The position numbers were made by a program, and so were the translations under genes. This document shows positions 8,454-17,850 of a stretch of 64,000 bases of DNA, piece after piece. The notes beneath the pieces were generated by a model. That model was not told the DNA's origin. It saw only the letters and a list, made by a program, of their open reading frames with translations, and did not search any database. This DNA comes from Paraburkholderia susongensis (GTDB lineage: Bacteria > Pseudomonadota > Gammaproteobacteria > Burkholderiales > Burkholderiaceae), in the NCBI RefSeq assembly GCF_900177725.1, contig NZ_FXAT01000009.1:1-64000 (forward strand). Reading direction: 5' to 3'. Numbering within the stretch: position 1 is the stretch's first letter; each line of letters starts with the position of its first letter.

Positions 8454-8952
8454 CGTCAATGCTCCTGTGAATCCGTGGGTCTGTTTGATGGCGCGGGGCG
8501 CATCGCGCGCCGGGTATCGCGTAGCGCGCGGGAAGCGTAATGGTATTGCAAAGCGCGTCGCGATATCGCCCGAAACGGACAAACCTCGGAACAGAACGCG
8601 GACCAGCGAGGCGCCGAAAATCCGCCAAACGCGGGTTAACCCCGCCACGTCGCGAGTTGCGCCAAAACAGGACTATGCGGCTATCCTGATACACGTCATG
8701 GACTCTTGCATATATCCCCGCGCGCGCCGCACGTACACCATACGCACGGTGCGGCGCCCGAACTCGCCACCGCACAGGGCTCGCGACGGATGCGCGGCCG
8801 ATTAGCCACGCTCGCGGCTTCGATTTCCCTTACAAACGGCGCGCGCGCATATCGTCGCCGGGAATGCGGGAATAGCCGTGAGTGGTCTTGTTGCAGCTTT
8901 TCGTCCCCGATACCTTGGAGCCATCCCAAAACAGATGGTGGAGACAGACAAT
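8454..8952. other. Divergent intergenic region frmA / NCS2 permease
   Basis: About 500 bp without a convincing gene separate two divergent starts; small open frames on both strands here look non-coding. The region must hold two promoters. A 10-bp palindrome GGGTTAACCC at 8633-8642 is a candidate operator for the frmA side. No riboswitch could be assigned by eye. Confidence 0.5.
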
Positions 8953-10362
8953 ATGCAAGCGAACACGGTTCACCCGTGCGACGAACGCCTACCCGCGGGC
9001 CAGTTGCTTACCCTCGGCATCCAGCACGTTCTCGTCATGTATGCCGGCGCAGTTGCGGTGCCGCTCATCATCGGCGCGGCGCTCAAGCTGCCGAAGGACC
9101 AGATCGCGTTCCTCATCAGCGCCGATCTGTTCTCCTGCGGCATCGCCACGCTGATCCAGACGCTTGGACTGTGGATCTTCGGCATCCGCCTGCCCGTCAT
9201 CATGGGCTGCACCTTCGCCGCCGTCGGACCGATGGTCGCGATCGGCACCAATCCCTCACTCGGCATTCTCGACATCTTCGGCTCGACGATCGCGGCCGGC
9301 GTGATCGGCATACTGGCCGCGCCCGCGGTCGGCAAGCTGCTGCGCTTTTTCCCGCCGGTCGTGATCGGTGTCGTGATCTCGGTGATCGGCCTCTCGCTGA
9401 TGGAAGTCGGCATCAACTGGGCGGCGGGCGGCGTCGGCAATCCCGACTACGGCAATCCGGTCTACCTCGGCCTGTCGCTCGTCGTGCTCACGCTGATCCT
9501 GCTCATCAACAAGTTCGGGAAGGGTTTCATCGCCAATATCTCGGTGCTGCTCGGCATCGTCGCGGGCTTCGTGATCGCGCTCATGCTCGGCCGCGTCAAC
9601 ATGGACGGCGTCACGCACGCGCCGTGGGTCGGCTTCGTGATGCCGTTCCACTTCGGCCTGCCGCACTTCGATCCGCTTTCGATCGCGACGATGGTCACCG
9701 TGATGTTCGTCACCTTCATCGAATCGACCGGCATGTTCCTCGCGGTCGGCGACATGGTCGATCGTCCGGTCGATCAGAAGACGCTCGTGCGCGGCCTGCG
9801 CGTCGACGGTCTCGGCACGCTGATCGGCGGCATCTTCAACTCGTTTCCGCATACGTCGTTTTCGCAGAATGTCGGCCTGATCGGCGTGACCGGCGTGAAG
9901 AGCCGCTTCGTCTGCGCGACGGGCGGCGTGATCCTCGTGCTGCTCGGCCTGTTTCCGAAAATGGCGCAGGTGGTGGCCTCGGTGCCGGCCTTCGTGCTCG
10001 GCGGCGCGGGCATCGTGATGTTCGGCATGGTCGCGGCGAACGGCATCAAGGTGCTCTCGCGGGTCGATTTCGTGAAGAATCACCACAACCTGTTCATCGT
10101 CGCCGTGAGCATCGGGCTCGGCCTCGTGCCGGTCGTCTCGCCGCACTTCTTCTCGCAACTGCCGCCGGCGCTGTCGCCGCTGCTGCATAGCGGGATTCTG
10201 CTGGCGTCGGTGTCGGCGGTCGTGCTGAACCTGATCTTCAACGGCGTGAATAGCGAAAGGAAGGCACGGCGCGAACTTCGCCGCGCCGGGCACGATCTCG
10301 ATAAAAGCGCGGGCAGCGAGCCGCAGCACAACGAGATGCTGCGCGCAGCGGATATGCACTGA
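8953..10362 (+). CDS. NCS2-family purine (xanthine/urate-type) permease
   Basis: A 469-aa nucleobase:cation symporter-2 protein with about 14 hydrophobic segments that would import a purine base with protons. The N-terminal QHVLVMYAGAVAVPLIIGAAL is diagnostic of the XanQ/UacT/PbuX branch, as are the QNVGLIGVTGVKSR and GIVMFGMVAANGIKVL regions. The ATG at 8953 was preferred because GGTGGAGA lies 9 nt upstream; ATGs at 8878 and 8935 in the same frame are alternatives. It stands alone, followed by two strong hairpins. Xanthine or uric acid is the probable substrate, but no purine catabolic gene is adjacent. Confidence 0.88.
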   Translation: MQANTVHPCDERLPAGQLLTLGIQHVLVMYAGAVAVPLIIGAALKLPKDQIAFLISADLFSCGIATLIQTLGLWIFGIRLPVIMGCTFAAVGPMVAIGTNPSLGILDIFGSTIAAGVIGILAAPAVGKLLRFFPPVVIGVVISVIGLSLMEVGINWAAGGVGNPDYGNPVYLGLSLVVLTLILLINKFGKGFIANISVLLGIVAGFVIALMLGRVNMDGVTHAPWVGFVMPFHFGLPHFDPLSIATMVTVMFVTFIESTGMFLAVGDMVDRPVDQKTLVRGLRVDGLGTLIGGIFNSFPHTSFSQNVGLIGVTGVKSRFVCATGGVILVLLGLFPKMAQVVASVPAFVLGGAGIVMFGMVAANGIKVLSRVDFVKNHHNLFIVAVSIGLGLVPVVSPHFFSQLPPALSPLLHSGILLASVSAVVLNLIFNGVNSERKARRELRRAGHDLDKSAGSEPQHNEMLRAADMH

Positions 10363-10444
10363 GCGTCATGAGGCATCGGCGCCGTCCATTCGCGATTCGC
10401 CGATGTCCGCATTGAGGCTTGCGCGGTGACGGATGCCGCGCCTG

Positions 10445-10480
10445 AACAGAAACGCCACGGCATGCCGTGGCGTTTCTGTT
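10445..10480. terminator. Perfect 36-bp palindrome, probable terminator
   Basis: An 18-nt arm AACAGAAACGCCACGGCA is followed immediately by its exact reverse complement, with no spacer. It lies about 80 bp after the permease stop and is followed by a short T-containing run. It probably acts as a transcription terminator, and could also extrude as a cruciform. Confidence 0.7.
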
Positions 10481-10491
10481 GGTCGACCCTG

Positions 10492-10535
10492 AACGAAACA
10501 GCCCGATCGGCTCACGCTGATCGGGCTGTTTCGTT
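10492..10535. terminator. Second intrinsic terminator downstream of NCS2 permease
   Basis: A 17-bp perfect stem (AACGAAACAGCCCGATC and its complement) with a 10-nt loop begins only 12 bp after the previous palindrome. Both flanks carry A- or T-runs, so it can work on either strand between the convergent permease and efflux operons. Confidence 0.75.
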
Positions 10536-10658
10536 TGCTTCGTTGCTTGCTTCGTTGTCTACTTCGGCGCTTACGCTAGCGGTGAACTCCCTGCACAACC
10601 GAGCGGAAGCCGCTTCACGCAAGCGCCGCAGTCAGCGCTTCCCAGCTTCTTCCAGCAC

Positions 10659-12173
10659 TCACCCCGCCGTCGCCGCCGAAGCCGCGACCGGTGCGCTCGC
10701 CGCACCGTAGTCGACCGGCGCGTCCGCGGGACGCGGCTGGTCGCCGGTGTTCTCGATCCAGCCGCCGCCGAGTGCCTGGTACAGCGTGACCAGGTTCTCG
10801 AGGCGCTGCATGCGCGCCGTAATCAGCGACTGCTGCGACGAGTACAGATCGGTCTGCGCGGTCAGCACCGACAGATAGCTGTCGACGCCGTTCTTGTAAC
10901 GCAGGTTCGACAGATCGAGCCGGCGCTGCTCGGCCGACGTGTTGCGCTCGAGCGCCTGGATCTGCTGATCGTAGGTGCCGCGCGCCGCAAGCCCGTCCGC
11001 CACTTCGCGGAAGGCCGTCTGGATCGCCTTTTCATACGTGGCGATCTGCACGTTCTTCTCGATGTTGGCGAGATTGAGGTTGGCGATGTTCTGGCCACCC
11101 TCGAAGATCGGCAGCGTGATCGACGGCGCGAAGCTCCACGCCGCCGAGCCCGGCTTGAACAGCCCGCCGAGCGTCGGGCTCAGCGTGCCGACGCTGCCGG
11201 TCAGCGTGACCTTCGGGAAGAACGCCGCGCGCGCCGCGCCGATATTCGCGTTGGCCGCGAGCAGATTCTCCTCGGCCTCCATGATGTCGGGACGGCGCGT
11301 GAGCAGGTCGGACGGCAGGCCCGCCGGAATGTCCGTGAGGAGATTCTGGTCGTTCAGCGGCAGCCCCTGCGGCATATCGCCCGGCAACGGCTCGCCGACC
11401 AGCAGCACGAGCGCGTTCTCGGCCTGTGCCCGCAAGCGCGCCTGCGCCTGCATATTGGCGTTCGCGGTCTCGACGACCGTTTGCGCCTGGCGCAGATCGA
11501 GTTCCGAGCCGGTGCCGTTGTCGAACTGCAGCTTCGTGATCCGGAACGACTCCTGCGCGTTCGTCAACGTGTCCTGCGTGACCTTCAGCAGATCGTCGAG
11601 TTCGAGCAGCGTCAGGTACTGGTTCGCGACCTGCGAGACCAGCGAGATCTCCGCCGCCTTGCGCGCCTGAGCGGTGCCCAGGTACGTCGCCAACGCCTGG
11701 TCCTTGAGGCTCTGGATCCGTCCGAAGAAGTCGATTTCCCACGACGCGTTCAGACCCACCGAATACGTGCTCGCGATCGTCTGGGGCGTGGTCGACAGGT
11801 CGAGCGGGGTGCGCTGCCGGGTTAGCGACCCCGCGGCGTCGAGCGTCGGCAAGAGGCCCGCGCGAACGATCCGGTACTGCGCCGCCGACGCCTGCATGTT
11901 CAGCACCGACACACGCAGATCGCGGTTGTTCTTCAGCGCGATTTCGATGAGCTGCTGCAAACGCGGGTCGACGAAGAACTCGCGCCAGCCGATGTCGGCA
12001 GCGGCCTGTCCGTTCGCGCTGCGCCCGCCCGGAGCGGCCGGCTGCGTGTCGTACACGCCGCCCGTCGGGAAATTCGTCGTCACGGGCGCGGCGGGGCGCT
12101 CGTAGCGCGGCGCCAGCGTGCAACCCGCGGCGAGCAGCGCGACCGCCACTGCAATCAAAGAATGTTTTTGCAT
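10659..12173 (-). CDS. oprB: RND efflux outer-membrane channel lipoprotein (OprB/OprM type)
   Basis: A 504-aa outer-membrane factor of the NodT/OprM family forming the exit duct of a tripartite multidrug pump. A lipobox at the N-terminus (MQKHSLIAVAVALLAAGC) predicts lipidation at Cys18. The body has the two OEP repeats, with typical GGRSANGQAAADIGWREFFVDPRL and RRPDIMEAEENLLAANANIGAARAAFFP segments. The ATG at 12173 lies 1 nt past the stop of the pump gene, so the two are tightly coupled. Third gene of the efflux operon. The symbol follows the Burkholderia BpeAB-OprB naming and is by similarity only. Confidence 0.85.
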   Translation of the reverse strand: MQKHSLIAVAVALLAAGCTLAPRYERPAAPVTTNFPTGGVYDTQPAAPGGRSANGQAAADIGWREFFVDPRLQQLIEIALKNNRDLRVSVLNMQASAAQYRIVRAGLLPTLDAAGSLTRQRTPLDLSTTPQTIASTYSVGLNASWEIDFFGRIQSLKDQALATYLGTAQARKAAEISLVSQVANQYLTLLELDDLLKVTQDTLTNAQESFRITKLQFDNGTGSELDLRQAQTVVETANANMQAQARLRAQAENALVLLVGEPLPGDMPQGLPLNDQNLLTDIPAGLPSDLLTRRPDIMEAEENLLAANANIGAARAAFFPKVTLTGSVGTLSPTLGGLFKPGSAAWSFAPSITLPIFEGGQNIANLNLANIEKNVQIATYEKAIQTAFREVADGLAARGTYDQQIQALERNTSAEQRRLDLSNLRYKNGVDSYLSVLTAQTDLYSSQQSLITARMQRLENLVTLYQALGGGWIENTGDQPRPADAPVDYGAASAPVAASAATAG

Positions 12174-12174
12174 C

Positions 12175-15100
12175 TCAATGTCCATCCTTGCCCGAGTCAT
12201 TGTCAGCCGACCCGCCTGCCGAGCCGCCACCTTGCGGATCATGCGGATGGTGCTGTTCGTAGTGTCGCAGCGCCTCGTCCGGGTCTTCCTTCTCGCCGCC
12301 GAACTTCGCGCGGATCACGACGAAGAACATCGGGATCATGAAGATCGCGAGGAAGGTCGCCGTCAACATACCGCCGATCACGCCGGTGCCGATCGCGTGC
12401 TGGCTTGCCGAGCCCGCGCCGTTACTGATCGCGAGCGGCAGCACGCCGAGAATGAACGCGAGCGAGGTCATCAGGATAGGACGCAACCGCAGACGCGCCG
12501 CTTCGAGCGCGGCCTCGATCGGCCCCATGCCTTGCCCTTGCTGCAGCTCGCGGGCGAATTCCACGATCAGAATCGCGTTTTTCGCCGACAGACCGACCGT
12601 GGTCAGCAGACCCACCTGGAAGAACACGTCGTTCTCGAGCCCGCGCAGCGTCGCGGCCAGCAGTGCGCCGATCACGCCGAGCGGCACCACCATGATCACC
12701 GAGAACGGGATCGACCAGCTTTCATACAGCGCCGCGAGACACAGGAACACGACCAGGATCGAGATGCCGTACAGGATCGGCGCCTGCGAACCGGACTGGC
12801 GCTCCTGCAGCGACAGACCCGTCCACTCGTAGCCGACACCCGCGGGCAGCTTCGTGACGAGCGCTTCCATCGCCGCCATCGCCTGGCCGGTCGATTTGCC
12901 CGGCGCGGCCGCACCCTGGATTTCCACCGACGAGATACCGTTGTAGCGCTCGAGCTTCGGCGAGCCGAACGTCCACGCGGTGCTCGTGAAGGACGAGAAC
13001 GGCACCATCCCGCCCGCGCTGTTGCGCACGAACCAGGCATTCACGTCTTCCGGCTGCATCCGGAAAGGTGCGTCGCCCTGCAGGTACACCTTCTTGATCC
13101 GACCGTCGGTATCGAGGAAGTTGTTCACGTATGCCGATGCCCACGCGATCGAGAACGTCTGGTCGATGTCGGACACGGACACGCCGAGCGCCTGTGCCTT
13201 CTCCCGATCGATGTTCACCTTGAACTGCGGCGTATCGTTCAGGCCGTTCGGACGCACCTGTGCAAGCGTCGGATCTTTCGCGGCGAGACCGAGCAGCATG
13301 TTGCGCGCTTCCATCAGCTTCTCGTGACCGAGACCCGCGCGGTCCTGCAGCTGGAAGTCGAAGCCCGCTGCCGTGCCGAGTTCAGGAATCGACGGCGGAT
13401 TGACCGGATACACGAGCGCGTTCTTGTACGAACTGAAGTGCATGAAGAGCCGGCCCACGAGCGCCTGCACCTTCTGGTCCGCATGCTGGCGCTGCCCGTA
13501 GTCCTTCATCCGCACGAACACGAGACCCGCGTTCTGGCCGCGGCCCGCGAAGCTGAAGCCGTTCACCGTGAAGACGGATTCGACAATTGCCTTCTCGTCC
13601 TTGAGCAGGTAGTCGGACACGTCCTTCAGCGCGTGCGCCGTGGTTTCCTGGGTCGAGCCGGCCGGCGTCTGCACGAGCACGAACATCGTGCCCTGGTCTT
13701 CGTCGGGCAGGAACGACTTCGGCAGACGCACGAACAGCAGGCCCACCGCGAAGATCACCACCATGTAGATGATGAGCCAGCGGCCCGAGCGCTTGATCAC
13801 GTGGTGCACGCCCGAGTGATACTTGTCGCGGCTGCTGTTGAACGTACGGTTGAACCAGCCGAAGAAGCCGGTGGCTTTTTCGTGATGCCCCTTCGGAATC
13901 GGCTTGAGGATCGTCGCGCACAGCGCCGGCGTCAGAATCAACGCGACCAGCACGGACAGCACCATCGCGGCGACGATCGTCAGCGAGAACTGCCGGTAGA
14001 TCGCCCCGACCGAGCCGCCCGAGAACGCCACCGGCACGAACACCGCCGACAGCACGAGCGCGACGCCGACGAGCGCGCCGGTAATCTGGTCCATCGCCTT
14101 GCGGGTTGCATCTCGAGGCGATAAGCCCTCCTCCTGCATCACCCGCTCGACGTTTTCCACGACCACGATCGCATCGTCCACCAGCAGACCGATGGCGAGC
14201 ACGAGACCGAACATCGACAGCACGTTGATCGAGAAACCGACCACGCTCATGATCGCGAACGTGCCGAGCAGCACCACCGGCACGGCGATCGTCGGGATCA
14301 GCGTGGCGCGCAGGTTCTGCAGGAACAGGTACATGACCAGGAACACCAGCACGATACCTTCGAGCAGCGTCTTGACCACTTCCTCGATCGACAGGCGCAC
14401 GAACGGCGTAGTGTCGTACGGATACTGGACGACGAGACCGTGCGGGAAGTACTTCGACAGTTCGTCGATCTTCGCGCGCACCGCCTTCGCGGTGGCGAGC
14501 GCGTTCGCGCCGGTGGCGAGCTGGATACCGAAGCCTGCCGTCGGCTGACCGTTGTACTTGGTGTCGAAGTTGTAGTTTTCGCCGCCGAGCTCGATGTGCG
14601 ATACGTCACGCAGACGCACCTGCGAGCCGTCCTGGTTCACCTTCAGCAGGATGTTGCCGAACTCCTCGGGGGTGTTCAGCAGCGTAGCCTGCGTGATCGT
14701 GGCCTGCAGCACCTGCCCCGGCACCGACGGCGTGCCGCCGAGCGAGCCGCCCGCGACCTGCACGTTCTGCGCCTGGATCGCGTTCTGCACGTCCACCGGC
14801 GTCAAGCCGAAGTTGTTCAGCTTGGTCGCGTCGAGCCAGATCCGCATCGCGTACTGCGAGCCGAACAGCGTCACCGTGCCCACGCCGTCGATACGGCTGA
14901 CCGGATCCTCGATGTTCGACGCCACATAGTTCGCGAGGTCGTACTTGTTCATGCTGCCGTCTTCGGACACGAACGCCATCACCAGCAGGAAGCTGCTGCT
15001 CGACTTCGTGACCTTGGTGCCCAACTGCTGCACCGCTTGCGGCAACAACGGCGTGGCGAGTTGCAGCTTGTTCTGCACCTGCACCTGCGCGATGTCGGGG

Positions 15101-15396
15101 TTGGTGCCGGCCGCGAACGTCAGCGTGATGGTTGCCGTACCCGAGTCATCCGACGTGGACGCCAGATACAGCAAGTGGTCGAGACCACTCATCTGCTGCT
15201 CGATCACCTGCGTGACGGTGTCTTCCACCGTCTTCGCCGATGCGCCCGGATACGTTGCGCTGATCTGGATGGACGGCGGCGCGATGGTCGGGTATTGCGC
15301 GATCGGCAGTGTGAACACCGACGCGATACCCGCGAGCATCAGGATGATGGCGATCACCCATGCAAAAATCGGGCGATCGATAAAGAACTTTGCCAT
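12175..15396 (-). CDS. bpeB: RND multidrug efflux pump, inner-membrane transporter (BpeB/AcrB/MexB type)
   Basis: A 1073-aa HAE-1 family proton-driven drug exporter. The N-terminus MAKFFIDRPIFAWVIAIILMLAGIAS is the classical HAE-1 start. The adjacent aspartates of the proton relay are visible in AIGLLVDDAIVVVENVERVM, and the full-length sequence has the two six-helix blocks and two large periplasmic loops expected for AcrB-like pumps. It lies 18 nt after the membrane-fusion gene and 1 nt before the channel gene. Substrates are probably macrolides, aminoglycosides or other amphiphiles by family, not shown by the sequence. Confidence 0.93.
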   Translation of the reverse strand: MAKFFIDRPIFAWVIAIILMLAGIASVFTLPIAQYPTIAPPSIQISATYPGASAKTVEDTVTQVIEQQMSGLDHLLYLASTSDDSGTATITLTFAAGTNPDIAQVQVQNKLQLATPLLPQAVQQLGTKVTKSSSSFLLVMAFVSEDGSMNKYDLANYVASNIEDPVSRIDGVGTVTLFGSQYAMRIWLDATKLNNFGLTPVDVQNAIQAQNVQVAGGSLGGTPSVPGQVLQATITQATLLNTPEEFGNILLKVNQDGSQVRLRDVSHIELGGENYNFDTKYNGQPTAGFGIQLATGANALATAKAVRAKIDELSKYFPHGLVVQYPYDTTPFVRLSIEEVVKTLLEGIVLVFLVMYLFLQNLRATLIPTIAVPVVLLGTFAIMSVVGFSINVLSMFGLVLAIGLLVDDAIVVVENVERVMQEEGLSPRDATRKAMDQITGALVGVALVLSAVFVPVAFSGGSVGAIYRQFSLTIVAAMVLSVLVALILTPALCATILKPIPKGHHEKATGFFGWFNRTFNSSRDKYHSGVHHVIKRSGRWLIIYMVVIFAVGLLFVRLPKSFLPDEDQGTMFVLVQTPAGSTQETTAHALKDVSDYLLKDEKAIVESVFTVNGFSFAGRGQNAGLVFVRMKDYGQRQHADQKVQALVGRLFMHFSSYKNALVYPVNPPSIPELGTAAGFDFQLQDRAGLGHEKLMEARNMLLGLAAKDPTLAQVRPNGLNDTPQFKVNIDREKAQALGVSVSDIDQTFSIAWASAYVNNFLDTDGRIKKVYLQGDAPFRMQPEDVNAWFVRNSAGGMVPFSSFTSTAWTFGSPKLERYNGISSVEIQGAAAPGKSTGQAMAAMEALVTKLPAGVGYEWTGLSLQERQSGSQAPILYGISILVVFLCLAALYESWSIPFSVIMVVPLGVIGALLAATLRGLENDVFFQVGLLTTVGLSAKNAILIVEFARELQQGQGMGPIEAALEAARLRLRPILMTSLAFILGVLPLAISNGAGSASQHAIGTGVIGGMLTATFLAIFMIPMFFVVIRAKFGGEKEDPDEALRHYEQHHPHDPQGGGSAGGSADNDSGKDGH

Positions 15397-15414
15397 GAAG
15401 CGGGCTCCCTGTTA

Positions 15415-16641
15415 TTACGCGCCCGATGCAGCGGAGGCAGGTTGAGCCGCGGCGGGTTGAGCCGTCGGTGCACCGCCTGCGGCCGCGTCGGAAGCCGGCG
15501 TGCCGGGCAGTTGCGCCGCCACGGGCTTGACCTGCTGGCCGGGACGCGCCTTGTCGGTGCCCTGGACGATCACGCGATCGCCGGCCTTCAGGCCGTCCGC
15601 GATCACCCAGTACGTGCCGAACGTGCCGTTCGTCGCGAGCTGACGCAGCTCGACCTTGTTGTCGTTGCCGACGACGAGCGCGGTGGGCTGGCCCTTCTGG
15701 TCATGCGTGACGCCCACTTGCGGGACGATGAGCGCGTTCTGGTTCACCCCTTCCTCGATCTTCGCGCGCACGAACATGCCCGGCAGCAGCACGTGGTCGG
15801 CGTTCTTGAAGATCGCGCGGACCGTGACCGAGCCGGTGCCCTGGTCGACGGTCACGTCGGTGAACTGGAGCTTGCCCTTCTCCGGATAGACCCGGCCGTC
15901 TTCCAGCACGAGCGACACCTGGGCCGCGTCCGGGCCGGTCGTCTTCAGACGCCCTTCCTGCACTTCGCGGCGCAGCTTCAGGCCGTCGAGGCTCGATTGC
16001 GTGAGGTCCACGTAGACCGGATCGAGCTGCTGGACCGTCGCCATCAGCGTGGCCGCGCTCTGCTGCACGTACGCGCCCGGCGTGACCTGCGACACGCCGA
16101 TCTGGCCGGTCACGGGCGAGGTCACGTCGGTATAGCCGAGGTTGATCTGCGCGGTGTCGACCGAAGCCTTGCCCGCGGCGACGTCGGCGGCGGCCTGGCC
16201 TTCGGCGGCGACCGCGTTGTCGTAGTCCTGCTTGCTGACCGCGTTGGCGGCGACCAGCACCTTGTAGCGGTTCGCCTGCGCGGTGGTCGTCACGAGGTTC
16301 GCCTGCGCCTTCGCGAGCGCTGCCTTCGCATTGTTCAGCGAGGCGATGTAAGGCGCCGGATCGATCTTGTACAGGCGTTGGCCTGCCTTGACCTGGCTGC
16401 CCTCGGTGAACTCGCGGCGCAGCACGATGCCGTCCACCCGCGCGCGCACCTGCGCGACGAGGAACGCACTGGTGCGGCCGGGCAGTTCGGTGACGACCGG
16501 CACGGTGGTCGGCTGGAGGGTGACGACGCCGACTTCGGGCGCCTGTGGCGGCGGGGCAGATTGTTTTGGTCCGCATGCCGCCAGCAAAATGGCAGCCGTC
16601 GCGGCACTAATTAAGCGGAATGGAACCCGTTCGACGCGCAT
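15415..16641 (-). CDS. bpeA: RND efflux periplasmic adaptor lipoprotein (BpeA/AcrA type)
   Basis: A 408-aa membrane-fusion protein that links the inner-membrane pump to the outer-membrane channel. The lipobox LLAACG near residues 19-24 predicts a lipidated Cys. The barrel/lipoyl segments (VRARVDGIVLRREFTEGSQVKAGQRLYKIDPAPY) and the alpha-hairpin are typical. The C-terminus is an Ala/Pro/Gln-rich low-complexity tail. It is the first gene of the efflux operon and faces the divergent tetR gene, with a palindromic operator between them. Confidence 0.92.
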   Translation of the reverse strand: MRVERVPFRLISAATAAILLAACGPKQSAPPPQAPEVGVVTLQPTTVPVVTELPGRTSAFLVAQVRARVDGIVLRREFTEGSQVKAGQRLYKIDPAPYIASLNNAKAALAKAQANLVTTTAQANRYKVLVAANAVSKQDYDNAVAAEGQAAADVAAGKASVDTAQINLGYTDVTSPVTGQIGVSQVTPGAYVQQSAATLMATVQQLDPVYVDLTQSSLDGLKLRREVQEGRLKTTGPDAAQVSLVLEDGRVYPEKGKLQFTDVTVDQGTGSVTVRAIFKNADHVLLPGMFVRAKIEEGVNQNALIVPQVGVTHDQKGQPTALVVGNDNKVELRQLATNGTFGTYWVIADGLKAGDRVIVQGTDKARPGQQVKPVAAQLPGTPASDAAAGGAPTAQPAAAQPASAASGA

Positions 16642-16925
16642 GGAGCGACCTCTGTCAAAGACTGAGAAGAAAAAGTGCGCGCATCCCTACCCCGGGGACA
16701 ACAGCGCACACAAGCGTCTTGCGACGCTCGACCAGGTAGCCCGTGAAAGCGAACCGCGCCTGCAAGGGCACCCTGTACGAGATGTGCGATACCCGGGAAT
16801 GCCGCACGGCGCCGCGCTTTCCGGCACGGCGCAATAGCGTTTTGAAAGGCAACAGTCACGGATATTAACCGGTCATCCCGGCTTGGGCTATCTTGGGCTA
16901 TCCGTTCGTGGGGTGCTATTATATA

Positions 16926-16945
16926 TACATCCACGAATGGATGTA
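16926..16945. promoter_or_regulatory. AcrR/BpeR-type operator in the bpeA-bpeR intergenic region
   Basis: TACATCCACGAATGGATGTA is an 8-bp perfect inverted repeat with a 4-nt centre, embedded in an AT-rich patch (ttatatatacatcc) within the 439-bp divergent region 16642-17080. It closely resembles the operator of AcrR-family efflux repressors (TACATACATTTATGAATGTATGTA in E. coli). The repressor encoded next door is the expected ligand. The rest of this gap shows no gene. Confidence 0.8.
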
Positions 16946-17080
16946 AAAGTGCATTTAGTTCTCTTGCGGGCAGGGGGCTCACAAGATCGCTTCGCAATTC
17001 GCTTAACAGTAGTCAGATTGTCATCGGGCTGACTTAAAACGGCCCGGGGAAACCCCACAATCAGGGCAGGTCATTCCAAT

Positions 17081-17722
17081 ATGGTCAGAAGAACCAAAGA
17101 AGAGGCATTGGAGACGCGTAACCGGATTCTCGACGCGGCCGAACAGGTTTTCTTCGAGAAAGGCGTATCGCGCACCTCGCTGGCCGATATCGCGCAGGCC
17201 GCGGGTGTCACGCGCGGCGCAATCTACTGGCACTTTGCTCACAAAAGCGAGCTGTTCACCGAGATGTTCGACCGCGTGCTGCTGCCGCTTGACGAACTGA
17301 AGGCCGCCTCGCTCGACCCCAACGAGGCCGATCCGCTCGGGCGCATCATGGAAGTCTGCATGGTCTGTCTGCGCGACACCGCTAACGACCCGCGCCGCCG
17401 CCGCGTGTTCGACATCCTGTTTCTGAAATGCGAGCTGGTCGAGGACATGGGCCCGATGATGGCGCGCTATCAGACCAACATGCGCGAGGGGCTCGCGAAA
17501 ATCGAAGGTGGTCTGCGCAATGCGATCTCCAAAGGGCAAATACCCGCGGATCTTGACACGAAGCTCGCCGCGGCGATGGTGCATGCGTTTGTCGGCGGAT
17601 CGCTGCGGGACATGCTGTTCCTGCCCGATGCCACCGACTTCGGCACGCACGCGCAGCAGATGGTGGAAGGGATGTTCGATGCGCTGCGGCTGAGTCCGGC
17701 GTTGCGCAGGAAGACGGCGTAG
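17081..17722 (+). CDS. bpeR: TetR/AcrR-family repressor of the RND efflux operon
   Basis: A 213-aa TetR-family regulator. The N-terminal helix-turn-helix (ETRNRILDAAEQVFFEKGVSRTSLADIAQAAGVTRGAIYWHFAHKSELF) is nearly the AcrR/TtgR consensus, and the C-terminal ligand domain includes FLKCELVEDMGPMM, typical of drug-sensing members. It is divergent from bpeA, so it most likely represses the pump operon and itself through the shared operator, releasing DNA when drugs bind. Symbol by analogy to Burkholderia pseudomallei BpeR. Confidence 0.88.
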   Translation: MVRRTKEEALETRNRILDAAEQVFFEKGVSRTSLADIAQAAGVTRGAIYWHFAHKSELFTEMFDRVLLPLDELKAASLDPNEADPLGRIMEVCMVCLRDTANDPRRRRVFDILFLKCELVEDMGPMMARYQTNMREGLAKIEGGLRNAISKGQIPADLDTKLAAAMVHAFVGGSLRDMLFLPDATDFGTHAQQMVEGMFDALRLSPALRRKTA

Positions 17723-17752
17723 CGGGCCAGCGGACGGACGGCTACGGGCAAA

Positions 17753-17785
17753 AGAAACGGGCGGTTCGGTGAACCGCCCGTTTCT
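17753..17785. terminator. Intrinsic terminator after bpeR
   Basis: AGAAACGGGCGGTTC and GAACCGCCCGTTTCT form a 15-bp perfect stem around a GGT loop, followed by gttt. It separates bpeR from the convergent isochorismatase-like gene. Confidence 0.85.
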
Positions 17786-17850
17786 GTTTGGGGGCCTCGT
17801 TTGCGGGCCTCGTTTGCGAGTCGTTTATCACCCGCCCTCGCTCTCGGCAT

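Noticed and set aside
8454..8952. Possible purine-sensing riboswitch before the NCS2 permease
   Set aside because: Xanthine-type riboswitches are known before such permeases, but I could not identify a conserved core by eye. A covariance-model search (Infernal with Rfam NMT1/xanthine models) would decide.
12118..14124. 668-aa plus-strand open frame
   Set aside because: Antisense shadow of the RND pump gene; Arg/His-rich composition from GC3 bias and no domain.
14440..16614. 724-aa plus-strand open frame
   Set aside because: Antisense shadow of the pump and adaptor genes; no start context or domain.
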